From: Rodentolepis nana
Lineage: Eukaryota; Platyhelminthes; Cestoda; Cyclophyllidea; Hymenolepididae
Length of the DNA: 15,238 nucleotides
Assembly (NCBI GenBank): GCA_900617975.1
Contig: UZAE01012524.1
Coordinates: forward strand, 1-15,238
Direction: 5' to 3'
Part shown: piece by piece, positions 1 through 8,869 of the stretch
Layout: each line of letters opens with the position of its first letter
How positions within the stretch are numbered: the first letter of the stretch is position 1
Position numbers and translations under genes: made by a program
The notes under the pieces: generated by a model
What the model was told of the DNA's origin: nothing
What the model saw: only the letters and a program-made list of their open reading frames with translations
Database searches by the model: none

Positions 1-783
1 CTTATTTGAAATCGGCAATGACTTAGTTGCAAACCTAATAGCTCAAAAAAAAATAAAATTTGAGATGGGATATTAGATTAGGATAATACAGGGAAGGATA
101 TTAGAGTTCACCTGAATTTGCCCCACATTTCGATCAGTAAGTCGATTTAAATTTACATTTGCAAACATTTTTGCGAACAATTGCGATTGCCAATTAAGCT
201 CCCCGGAAAGAATTGTGGTTGAAAAATGTGACATTCTCGTAGTGCTTTAAAACACGATCAAAGCAAACGAAAGCTGGTTTTATAAATTGGGAGTCCAGAA
301 ACAAGGTCAAATTCTAGCTAAATTCCAAAAGTAGTTACATAATCACGTGACCCGGGAGAGTATTATTAATCAAGAAATTTTGACTAATCGATTAATGAGC
401 GTCTTGCATACTAATTTAGATTATTGTTCAGCCTTTGCCAACATAAGTTATCTTTCATCAATTAAATGTCTTTATAACTGATTATCCGTCAAATACATTT
501 TGTAAACAGACTTAAGTATTGAGATATTGGGATGGATTCACATATGATCACATTAAGAAGTAGATATTCTCGACTGTTAGATAAGTTGGCATATGTAACA
601 TTTACTCAGAACCTTAAAGAAGTATACCTTTTCACTAAAAAGTGGACAGATTGAAACGCACAACCCCTGTAGATTAATCAATCCCAATTCTTCGATACGT
701 TGTTGGATTAACCAACCTGATTTGCCGTCTTGCTCAAATGATTAATTTCGCAAAATCCCACATAATACAAAATTGGAGCGCTG
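1..783. other. AT-rich non-coding stretch, no gene seen
   Basis: I see no coding frame, RNA gene or repeat copy here. There is an A-rich run near position 46-57 and a small perfect hairpin at 702-716 (GTTGG, five-base loop, CCAAC). Neither is more than expected in AT-rich DNA. Confidence 0.5.
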
Positions 784-1080
784 CTAACAAGACTTCTGCT
801 GCTTGGCACACAGAATGACCTTCAAACTCTCCTGTTGACCCTAGAAGTCGTCAGACACAGCATTCTTGCTTTTCAGTTCCCTAATCACAATATATTTTCC
901 CACAAGCTCCCAATCGGATTCTTCATCGTCTTTTAACTATTCCAGAGGTTTATGTCAAAGTACATCCACATTTAATCTTACACCTGAAGCGGCTCGGACA
1001 TTCCAGGTTCCATAACAAATCATACATCTGCCAGCTTTTATCTGCGACACCTCGAATATTATCCGCCTTCGTAGTGCCCT
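784..1080 (-). pseudogene. Decayed protein-coding remnant, family not settled
   Basis: One minus-strand frame stays readable for about 97 codons but carries three internal stops (TGA at 957-955, TAG at 939-937, TAG at 843-841) before a final TAG at 786-784. The part between 936 and 844 reads like protein, with a DDEESDWELVGKY stretch, and continues after the stop to a Cys-rich end (CAKQQKSC). Upstream in the same frame is RCMICYGTWNVR, and the first TGA falls where an LC dipeptide would fit. An RC-x2-CY followed by LC is loosely like the C-terminal cysteine-rich domain of piggyBac transposases, but the spacing is not convincing. A second minus-strand frame is also open over about 953-1140, so the true frame is uncertain. 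I infer an old transposon or pseudogene remnant and do not name it. Confidence 0.25.
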
Positions 1081-2757
1081 CTCTTCCCACCACAGTGATA
1101 AACCCCCTTACTAGTTCACATCTGGTGATCCTAGCATTTATCGTATATAAAAGCTTTTATTGTAGAGATTCTTATACAAATTTCCATTTTTTTTCAAATA
1201 TTATCCACCCTTTGGCGACATTCATTAATCTACTTATTATATCTCAAGGGTGGACGCCTTATTCACTTTCTTGGGCTGTGACGTCCAAAATGACGCACAT
1301 TTGACGTCGACATGTGACTTGAGTTCCATATCCGGCCCATATACTTCCGCAAAAAATTTATAACTAATCTTAAGAGGAAATACAAAGTTTATAGCCTATT
1401 TTAGCCTAGTTACAAAGTTAAATGCACCAAAACCATAACATTTTTTCCTAATTTTAGCCAATAAATCTTTGCCAGATATTATAAATTGCCAACTATTTGC
1501 CCGTACAACTCCTCAAGAATTAAAAAATTATTCTAATAGGAAAAAACAGATTTAACTTTATTTTATTAAATTCGCAGTTTATCGTATAATAGTAAAATGA
1601 TGTCGACAGATATGTTCTATCAGTCATTTCGGAAAGTGAAATTAGCATCTGTTTTTTTCAAAATCGCAATATGACTTTTGTTTTTTTTTCTATTCAATTC
1701 CTTTGACTGACATCAGTAGAATGTGCATACTTCCGAAATGGTAGCTAAAGTTACCTAAATTTACCCCCACCAGGGATAATATGCGCCTCTAACATACCCT
1801 GAGATCTTTAGCTCACAACCTGTCGGTCTGAGTTAAAAAATGAACCACTATTTTTAATGCGGTTTTGAATCAGTCCCCTCTCCCCCCTCTGCCTTGTAAA
1901 ACTTCAAAGCTATTTTCCTTCCAAATGAATTTTGTTCTTGAAATATGCCATTTTTCAATTGACATTGAAATCACTCTTCGTGCTCAGTGAGGAGTAATTA
2001 TTAAACAACTGTAAACTTACTACTGAATATAGTTGAGTAGAGTAACTTAAATTTATATTCACATACTTCAAGTCTGCTTAAACCATGAGAATTGAGCGAT
2101 GACAGAAGTGCAGTTACTCCAGGGCACTTAATGAGCAAACATGACCAGTTTAAAATCCAACCTTTTTATGTTTTTTCGGTTTAGGTTACATTGAGGATGC
2201 GCCTGAACATGAATGATTGTCATATTACCTTCTCTTCTCGACACCTTCCCTCTGGACTAAAGTTGCTCCATAATGTTAATAATGAGAAGTTGTATCTAGA
2301 GCTTCGATGGAGCTTTCTGCGATATCCCTCGCTTTCTGGGATAGCCTGACCTGAAAGAGAACAACCCCAATTTGACCTAAAAGTGGGGGGCTGTCAGTCC
2401 GTGCAATGGCCAATTAGCGCTACCGTTTAGCATGAAGAAAAAACTTTGTAGATAAGGCAAAAACCAGACAAAATCAATTTAAGTCATATGCTCAGTTCTC
2501 TCTAAGGGTAGACCTAAGTGAGGACACGTCCTCCATGACCTACCTGTTTGATGATCCAGTTAGTGAACTTCTAGCCCACACACTCACCTTTCTCTTAAAA
2601 GCGTGGCTTCAACTGGACTTGTTTGAAATAACTTATGGCACACAAACTTACGGAATTCTTTAATATCTTTTGAAGTGCAGTAGCCCTTTTATAAAATATA
2701 TATCGCCAAATTGAGATACAGATACGAAAAATATAGTAATTAAGAATAAGAAATTCA
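1081..2757. other. Non-coding stretch, no supported gene
   Basis: Only short chance frames occur here. A 10-bp inverted repeat, CATTTCGGAA at 1625-1634 and TTCCGAAATG at 1731-1740, lies about 100 bp apart. It has no TSD or longer similarity to suggest a transposon. On the minus strand, ATTAAA (written tttaat at 2659-2664) could serve as a polyadenylation signal for the possible exon ending at 2758. Confidence 0.4.
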
Positions 2758-3021
2758 TTAGTGATGAAGTTGATGCGCAGGGATATCGTCTAATGGGATA
2801 ATCAATAATAGCACATAGGAAAATGCTTCTCGGGTGGAAATGAAAGATTCTAGAGTCTGGTTATCTGGAAAAATCAACAATCCATTCTGTGGATATACAG
2901 TGCTGGAATCGAACTTGTGTCCATTGATGAATCCGACGCGCATTTGATTAAAAAGCGCCCAATCCACGTTGAAAACAAGAACATCCGGCCGTGCGTAATC
3001 ACTTAAAGATCTAACCTGCAT
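2758..3021 (-). CDS. Possible host-gene exon or short ORF, unknown product
   Basis: An open frame of 87 codons begins at ATG (3021-3019) and ends at TAA (2760-2758). Its codon use is mixed and its composition is not low-complexity, unlike most chance frames nearby. It contains VFNVDWALFNQM and GHKFDSSTVYPQNG; I recognise no family or catalytic motif. No signal peptide is visible; the segment YVLLLIIPL is hydrophobic but short for a membrane helix. The sequence just upstream (ctgat about 30 nt back, then gacctcccaatgCAG) could be a branch point plus splice acceptor, which would make this a terminal exon starting at 3015. Alternatively the ATG is a real start. A possible ATTAAA signal lies about 95 nt beyond the stop. 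The truncated retroelement at 3106-4034 lies just upstream, in what would be intron or promoter. It could still be a chance frame. Confidence 0.3.
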   Translation of the reverse strand: MQVRSLSDYARPDVLVFNVDWALFNQMRVGFINGHKFDSSTVYPQNGLLIFPDNQTLESFISTREAFSYVLLLIIPLDDIPAHQLHH

Positions 3022-3105
3022 TGGGAGGTCATATATAAATCAGACCGCATTGTGTTTCGCTTGAGCAATCAGAAATGACAAAACAGATTGCGCATATATT
3101 CATCA

Positions 3106-3930
3106 AGCACCCCTCCGGAGCAAATGCACTCACTGGCCCTTGAGACAAACGATGTCAACTATCCTGGAGATCAATGGCTCCAAGTCTTCACTGATGGGTC
3201 ATACATAGAAAACCAAGCAAACATTGGTGGTGTCTTTTCTGAACTCATCTCTTTCTACGCAGCAGCGGGACACAATAGATCCGCTATTGAAGGAGAAATA
3301 GAGACCATTAGGATAGCACTATGCCAATTATGTTGCCTGGATACGAAATTCACCAAAGCGGTGATACTTTCGGACTCATAGTCAGCAATAAACTCGATTG
3401 GAAATAGAGAGCCACCCAAAACAGCTGAGATATACGAATGTAGAAAACTCTATCAGCTGCTTAGAGAGAAAGACAAAACAGTGGTCGTACAATGGATTCC
3501 TGGTCACTGTGGCATTAAAGGCAATGAGCTTGCTGACACACTTGCTAAGAAGGGGACACCGATTTTGCAATGCATGGACAGGCCAATGTCTTTCCACACA
3601 ATGAAAGCCTTAATCAGAAGAGAATTTCAGACCTCAAGGTGCAACGAACTTAAAGCTCGAACAAAGGAGAAACAGTGGACAGTGGCACTCTCCGATATAG
3701 CCGACTGGGCAAGAATCGAAGCCGTTGCTGAGTTTAGACTACGTTCCGGACACGATCGCTTGGTAAAACACCTTCACAAATTGGGAGTATACACTCAACC
3801 CACATGCCCTCTATGTAACCTACAGGAGGAAATGGAGAAGACCCACCTGATTCGGTTTCCAGCCCTAAAGACAACGACGGAAATCCAGAGATACTGGGAA
3901 GCAAGAAGACAGCTAATAAACTGCTTTTAA
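3106..3930 (+). pseudogene. RNase H domain of a LINE polyprotein (pseudogene)
   Basis: RNase H would remove the RNA strand of the RNA:DNA hybrid during retrotransposition. The frame holds the four acidic residues in order: Asp in FTDGS, Glu in EGEIETI, Asp in LSDS and Asp in NELADTLAKKG, plus the IPGHCGIKGN histidine loop. A helical linker and a C-terminal CPLC...H segment follow. The usual last cysteine of that CCHC-like end is replaced by Phe (IRFPAL where relatives have CPAL). One in-frame TAG (3379-3381) sits directly after LSDS, where a Gln codon is expected (CAG to TAG). Otherwise the frame is intact to the TAA at 3928-3930, so decay is modest. The frame is open back to a TGA at 3076, but the codons before 3106 are probably host DNA. 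The product would be non-functional as it stands. Confidence 0.85.
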
Positions 3931-4034
3931 TTAAGTGTTATAAATGTACCCCCACCCTTGGGGGAAGCTGAAGTCAAAGTTAAAGGGTTAATGATAAATA
4001 TCACAAAGCCTGCCATTTGAAATTATTAAAATAA
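3106..4034 (+). mobile_element. 5'-truncated non-LTR (LINE-type) retrotransposon, RNase H end and 3' UTR
   Basis: Only the last ~930 bp of the element is present: the RNase H domain, a Cys/His end, then a ~100-nt 3' UTR and an A-rich tail (attattaaaataa). No reverse transcriptase or endonuclease sequence lies upstream, as expected for the 5' truncation typical of LINE insertions. ATATTCATCA at 3096-3105 and ATATTCACCA at 4035-4044 agree at 9 of 10 positions and are a probable TSD, which fixes both ends. The 3' UTR shares CTGAAGTCAA (3968-3977), TAATGATAA (3989-3997) and GCCTGCCATTTGA (4008-4020), in the same order and spacing, with the 3' end of family A. This makes the element, or a relative, the likely supplier of the enzymes that moved family A. 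RNase H at the C terminus fits the I/R1/ingi-type LINE groups; I cannot choose among them. Confidence 0.8.
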
Positions 4035-4044
4035 ATATTCACCA

Positions 4045-5536
4045 GTTAATCACTCAAACATTCTACGTCAATTTACAGCCACGAAAATATATTCACTACT
4101 CGTAATCACGAACAAGTTCATAGTGTTAGCACTCTACATTAAGCCTATCGACTCATATCGAGTGCAGTGCTGTAGATCTGCATTCCAATCTCTCAGAGAC
4201 TTGTTGGTTAAAATTTTTCCTACGACTTCCTTCGCTACAATTATGAGGGTTCAAACAACAATAAAAGCATTGATGCTTTTCAAAAATTAGACAATGCATT
4301 GACCAAAACTTTAACGCCCGAATTATTTTCTGACGAATGCACCCCGACGCATTCACGCGTGTCTCACAGCACAGGCGATTGCCGCAGACATGACGGGTTT
4401 TTGGTGATGACAGGCAAAGGTTATAGACGCATTGAACATGCTTCAAGTGGCAATAGCGCCTTCTGTTACGCGTCTTGTACCAATGGTGGTTATTTTGAAA
4501 GAGGACCGTACGGTGTTAAGGGCGCTAAAGGGTTAATATTCCTCGAAAAAATCAAGGTCTATTTTCTGGGTTATATCAATCCTGTGATTAACTCAACAAG
4601 TTTTGGCTTTCAATGTCAAAAAAACTATTCAATGGTATACATCAGTCATACTTGTGAAATTGTCATCTGGCAATTTTAAGTCGAAACCGGAAAAAACTTA
4701 AATGTTTACTTCTTAAAGTTTGTCCTTCCTTAACGCGATGTATCTCGGCCTAACCTACCTGGCCTTGTCTTCCACATGACCTCATTCCCAAATGTAAGTT
4801 TGCCTTCAGATTTTACTTAGCGTACCTGAAGAGTTGACTCAATCCCTTGTTGGTGCTGATTTGGCTCACCTTGGGAGAAGTAATGCGTCAAGTGCTTGCC
4901 TGAACAACTTTCCCCATAGTTTCATTGCCAAACGTGAGTTAGAATAGTCCGAAAGTAAAAGGGAGAGAGTGGGGGTAGAATTGGGTAGGATTGGATTATT
5001 TTATTCAGGTGCCTAATATGTGAATCCACCTGTCAAGATGGGACAACCAATCACTGGCAGTACTAATCTGTGTCCGTTAATTTATCTATCTTCTCGCTTT
5101 CTTATTGCCAGTTTTATAACCTTGTTTAATATGAATTGTTTCTCAGAGGAAGACAAAATTCACTGCCCAATAAAATGAGTATGGCTTATTCTTACTTACT
5201 TTGGGACCGGCGTTAAAGTCGACTTGCCCCCCCCCCCCACAAACCTTCACTTCTTATTTAACACCCACATTTATTACCGTTCTTAACCAATTATGTGTGC
5301 TAATTACATTTTATTTAAACAGAACCACCAAGTAAACGCATACTCTCAACTACACATATTTGTATAGCGCGAACTACCAAGACACAAAGCGTCTCTGCCT
5401 CACTTTGCAAGCTTTGGGGCCGATTGAGGCCATTCCCTACGAGGGAGGGGAATATAGAATTTTTCTCCATCTAGTTGAATAGCCTAATATGTTCACCACC
5501 CTCTTCAGCCACAAGAATCGGGAATACTTAGACGTA
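4045..5536. other. Non-coding stretch with a CpG-richer island and a poly-C tract
   Basis: A 126-codon frame on the plus strand (4299-4679, TTG start) and a 97-codon frame on the minus strand (4153-4446) overlap here. Neither shows a recognisable domain, so I call neither. About 4310-4530 is richer in CpG than its surroundings (about 17 CpG in 220 bp by eye). A run of 12 C lies at 5227-5238. The phrase TCATTsCCAAAyGTrAGTT occurs twice, near 4783 and 4920, and looks like a weak local duplication. Confidence 0.4.
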
Positions 5537-5850
5537 TGCTGCAGATTGCTACACTAATAAGCCTTAACTGTACTCAGAAATCTCAATGGCAGACCCTCCT
5601 ATATTTGGAATAACTCCCAGGAAACAGAAGTATGACAAGGAACACATTTATTTGGTATGGCGTGTAGGCTTGCTAACAGACTAGCGTGCTGTATGATGTG
5701 TTGTGATACGGTGGCGTGGAATTTAATCCTTATATACACTTTATGGCATTGTAACCACTTAATGACTTTGACCATTGATTGGTCGGATAACCACATACTG
5801 GGTTTGGCAGTTGATTAGTCGTCTTGGCTTTGGTCGTTGATTGGTCGAGA
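5537..5850. repeat. Family B repeat copy B1 (probable LTR fragment, diverged)
   Basis: The start (TGCTGCAGATTGCTAC) and the following ~150 bp align with B3 and B4: shared phrases include ACTCAGAAATCTC, ATGGCAGACCCTCCTA, CTCCCAG, GGAAACAGA and ACACATTTATT. It lacks the AGCTAAGCT...AGCTATAAAGG segment of the other copies. The distal half is diverged, so the right end is approximate. Around 5780-5850 the motif gattggtc (an inverted CCAAT box) or a close variant occurs three times, as expected in a promoter-like LTR. No TSD could be defined. Confidence 0.5.
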
Positions 5851-6020
5851 GGCTTCTGCTCTATTCATGATAAATCCGCGTTCTCTAAACGTCGCAATCA
5901 ATTCCAATGACCAACACAATGAATTTTAGGTTATGACGGTATTAAAATATTGATACTTTCTTTAAGTTGGAAGGCGTAGTATAAAAATACTTAGCAATAA
6001 AGACCTATTATCTTCCAAAG

Positions 6021-6292
6021 TTTATTTATATCAACTAGTTATCATTACCTCTTTAGCTGACTTCGGGGTTCACAACGGGGAGGAACATCAAAGTCACAAA
6101 ATAGTAGTGAGGGGAACAGAAGAGTGAATCATATATGTAAAGGAGACAGACATAAATGTAGAGAAAATGGTAAGGTGAGTAAATCGAAAGTGGTCGAATA
6201 TGACATAGTGTCGGGTCATGGCGGTTTGAAGTCAACTGTCGGTTGTAGTTGCCCAGGGCGTACCTAGTGAAGGTAAGTCTATTGCACACTCC
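6021..6292 (-). mobile_element. Family A retroposon copy A1 (internal deletions)
   Basis: Minus-strand copy: the 5' end at 6292 reads GGAGTGTGC and the 3' tail (TTGATATAAATAAA) lies at 6021-6034. It keeps the first half of the HDV-like ribozyme (P1, P2 5' strand, P3, P1', GGGCAAC) but has lost P4, the catalytic-C segment and the P2 3' strand, because GGGCAAC runs directly into the CGACAGTTGACTTC body. The ribozyme is therefore dead. About 12 bp just before the tail (the CGCCTGCC region) are also missing. Flanks TCTTCCAAAG (6011-6020) and TCTGTCAAAA (6293-6302) agree at 7 of 10 positions and look like an eroded TSD, suggesting this is one of the older copies. Confidence 0.85.
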
Positions 6293-6445
6293 TCTGTCAA
6301 AATCTGCAACCAATAAATAAGTTAATAGTTTATTTTGTAATCATTCTTCTATAAAGTAGTTTCGATTCCTCTCAACAAATGTTCAAAATTCATTTGAATA
6401 CCGGGAACATTTTTCACTTCCCTTCCACTTTGAAATGATGGAGCT

Positions 6446-6503
6446 TTTAGCGGATTGCTAAACGAATAAGCCTAAACTTATTCTCAGTAACCTCTATGCC
6501 AAA
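6446..6503. repeat. Family B fragment B2
   Basis: A short piece matching the beginning of family B: TTTAGCGGATTGCTAAAC, then AATAAGCCT, CTCAGTAACCTCTATGCC. Similarity fades after about 6503. No TSD or second end is seen, so it is a truncated or decayed copy. Confidence 0.55.
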
Positions 6504-6768
6504 ATGCCCTAATGTGGATTGGCTCTGGAAATGAATTAGGCTATCTCCATGGTGTAGATGAAGCGAGTATAGCGACCATAGATTTTCTTAAAATTACCAT
6601 CACAACCAGTATGCTTAACAATTGAATACATTTAACATTACTTGAATGAATATTAATATCTGAGTAACTGAGAAGTCCCATACACGCGCACGACCAAACC
6701 ATCCAGAATGTTCGGGTGCGCTCAGTTTAATTGTGTTAGTGGTGACAGTACGATTATTTTTAATTTCA

Positions 6769-6841
6769 GGGGTGTGCGATAAACTTACATCTAGGTGGTG
6801 CACAATGGGCAACGTATACTCATACGGCAAAAAAGTCTATT
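6769..6841 (+). ncRNA. HDV-like self-cleaving ribozyme in A2 (partly decayed)
   Basis: The layout matches the other copies: P1 GGGGTGT with GCACAAT (G1-U kept, two mismatches at positions 2-3), P2 GATAAACTT with AAGTCTATT (one A-C mismatch), GGGCAAC joining segment, P4 GTAT/ATAC closing ACTC, then GGC and an A run. P3 is altered (ACA...GGT) and its loop reads TCTAGGT. The P1 mismatches make activity doubtful. Confidence 0.65.
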
Positions 6842-6853
6842 TGAAATAAATAA
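6769..6853 (+). mobile_element. Family A mini-copy A2: ribozyme plus tail only (85 bp)
   Basis: The copy starts GGGGTGTGCG exactly like the full-length elements, runs through the complete ~73-nt ribozyme region, then passes directly into TTGAAATAAATAA, the family's 3' tail. The ~220-bp body is absent. ATTTTTAATTTCA (6756-6768) and ATTTTTAAATTTCA (6854-6867) flank it, differing by one A, so the 85-bp unit seems to have been inserted as such rather than deleted later in place. Known routes to such a product are an internally deleted RNA template or template switching during target-primed reverse transcription; the sequence does not choose between them. Confidence 0.85.
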
Positions 6854-7025
6854 ATTTTTAAATTTCAAGGAGATGGGTGAATAGGACTGACCGAAACTCT
6901 TGTCAAATTTTAATCAAATGAAATAATTCCGAAATTTGTTATCAAATAAGCAAGAAGACTACACAAAATGAATGACAGCCCACAACAGTCTATAGAAAAA
7001 ATGTTTAGAACAATGTTCAGAATAG

Positions 7026-7355
7026 GGGGGTGTGTGATGCTCTTTCCTCCACGTGGGGCATCCTGGGCAACGTATACTTACACGGCAAAAAAGTCTATAA
7101 ACCGGCAGTTTACTTCCCACTTCATACTACCATGATCCCACTGTAATGCCATATTCGACCCCTTCCACAGTACTCACCTTACCCTTTTCTCTACCTTTAT
7201 GCTTGTCTCTTTTACCTCTGTGAATCCCTCTACTGTTCCCCTCTCGAATTTTTTCCACTCTGATGTTCCTCCCCTGTGTGAAGCCCGAGGTCAACAAAAG
7301 GGCTAATCCTAACTATCAAAACGCCTGCCATTTGATAAATACATATAAATAAGTA
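7026..7355 (+). mobile_element. Family A retroposon copy A3 (near full length)
   Basis: Plus-strand copy from a G run (GGGGGTGTGTG) to the tail TTTGATAAATACATATAAATAAGTA. It has the body landmarks CGGCAGTTTACTTC, CATATTCGACC, CACAGTACTCACC, a long pyrimidine tract, TGATGTTCCTCC and CGCCTGCCATTTGA. TTCAGAATAG occurs immediately before (7016-7025) and after (7356-7365), a perfect 10-bp TSD. One extra G lies between the TSD and the usual GGGG start. The copy has no coding capacity. Confidence 0.9.
7027..7099 (+). ncRNA. HDV-like ribozyme in A3 (P2 broken)
   Basis: P1 GGGGTGT with GCATCCT forms seven pairs if wobbles are allowed, with G1-U at the start. The GGGCAAC segment, P4 and the GGCAAAAAA strand are intact. 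The 5' strand of P2 has changed to GATGCTCTTT and no longer matches AAGTCTAT well, so cleavage is probably lost or weak. Confidence 0.65.
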
Positions 7356-7365
7356 TTCAGAATAG

Positions 7366-8529
7366 ATCAAAATTTTTTCGGTAATTAATGCATTCATTCA
7401 TTCCAATTAATCATTTTACGGTGATTTAACATGCTTTAAAAGTGGAAATTCCTTGGTCACCAGGATCCTTTCTGTTGCCGATGCATGCAAATTAGTTCTT
7501 CAAACTTAGAAATAAAATACGCAAAACAAAACTCTAATGCTCCAATTTTAAACTCAAGTGAACATGTGAATTGTTGGTTCTTGATGTGTTTTCTGAGTTC
7601 ATCGCAAAAAACATATCTCTGAGGTTATATTGACATTACGCAGAGGCAATAATTGTGTCTAAACAGGTAGTAATATCTTAATTTAAAGAAGAGATACTTT
7701 AAAAATTGAAAATATATAGGGTAATGGTTAGGTTATTTTGCCCAAGAAACCGACGGATGTGTACATAATGAACCGCCTTCAGTGTAATTGAGTTTAATTA
7801 TTAGAAAGTTTTGAGAAAATGTGTGGGGACTCTTCTCTTCATTTGGCACTTCATTGGGTCTCGGAACTTCGTTTAGTGGGAATCTGCTGAAGTTTGTATT
7901 GATTTAAGTGATAATTGACGCAAACGATTTAAAAAATAGGGCTAAAATGACCCTTACGACCAATAAGGAAATTATGTTGCTCTGAAAATATGATGATTTT
8001 GGTGGTGATGATATGGAGGTAATACGTTTCTATACTAATTTACAGTGAATTGCCGTGTCACATATCAATAAGAAAATTGTTATACGGTCATTTCAGAGCA
8101 AAGTAGTTTCACTATTATTTTTTTGGATTCACCTCTATGAGTAGAGGTTTAAGTGGAAGCTCTTGAAGATCTCGTCGAACAAACTGGAGAGATACTGAGG
8201 GAGATACTGATCTTCCTCTAATCGTTTGTTGAGGGCTTTGGAGACACTTTTTTCCAAAAAGTCACATTTTGGCTCCTTGTTTTAAAATCCGACTGCGTTT
8301 GATATCGTCGATATTAAAAAGAATTACGGTTTCCGTGATTGTTGTATGCTGAAACGAATTGAAGTTTTTCATATTCGATTGAAAAGACGATGCATTTTGG
8401 CAATGACGATACAAGTTTGTACATCTCTAGTAGTGAATATTAACAAATACTTCTTTCAGGTTAATGCATATTTGATCTCATCCTTTTGTTCTAATAATAA
8501 GGAAGATATCATGAGGAATTAGTGATTTT
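7366..8529. other. Non-coding stretch, no gene or repeat copy seen
   Basis: AT-rich sequence between A3 and A4 with no long open frame, no family A or B similarity and no RNA gene that I can recognise. Confidence 0.4.
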
Positions 8530-8543
8530 AAATATTTTAAAAT

Positions 8544-8616
8544 GGGGTGTGCGACAGACTTACCTCCACGTGGTGCAACCTGGGCAACATATACTCATAC
8601 GGCAAAAAAGTCGATT
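8544..8616 (+). ncRNA. HDV-like ribozyme in A4
   Basis: P1 GGGGTGT pairs with GCAACCT with G1-U first and one G-A mismatch. P3 is ACC/GGT around the 7-nt loop TCCACGT, whose CC can form the two P1.1 pairs with GG of GGGCAAC. P4 has TAT/ATA around CTC-type loop bases. The strand GGC plus six A leads into AAGTC for P2, where the pairing partner GACAGACTT has an A-G clash after the first five pairs. Confidence 0.7.
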
Positions 8617-8855
8617 AGCTGGCAGTTGAATTCTCACTTCAAACTACCATGACCCCACTGTATGTAATATTCGACCACTTCCACAGTACTACATAACATT
8701 TTTCTAAATTTTCAACCTTCGTCTTTGAAACACTCTTCAGTTCCCCTCCTCTCGACTTTTTTTCACTTTGATGTTCCTTCCCCTCTGTAAAGCCTGAAGT
8801 CAACTAAAAGACTAATGATAACCATCAAAACGCCTGCCATTTGACATAAATAAAT
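8544..8855 (+). mobile_element. Family A retroposon copy A4 (full length, 312 bp)
   Basis: Full-length plus-strand copy starting GGGGTGTGCG and ending CGCCTGCCATTTGACATAAATAAATA-like tail. The 14-bp sequence AAATATTTTAAAAT occurs directly before (8530-8543) and directly after (8856-8869): a perfect TSD. Order inside: ribozyme, a ~90-nt conserved body (GGCAGTTGAATTC to CCACAGTACT), a pyrimidine-rich tract, then the 3' segment shared with the RNase H LINE. No coding frame. TSD length, the (TAAA)n-like tail and lack of terminal inverted repeats indicate target-primed reverse transcription. Confidence 0.93.
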
Positions 8856-8869
8856 AAATATTTTAAAAT

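Noticed and set aside
1625..1740. 10-bp inverted repeat as a possible MITE
   Set aside because: Arms are short, do not extend, and no TSD is visible outside them.
3382..3604. Two short frames (minus 3382-3597, plus 3398-3604) inside the RNase H region
   Set aside because: They are shadows of the RNase H frame, which carries clear catalytic motifs.
4782..4938. Repeated phrase resembling splice donors, as possible duplicated exons
   Set aside because: Similarity is limited to about 35 imperfect bases and no open frame leads into either copy.
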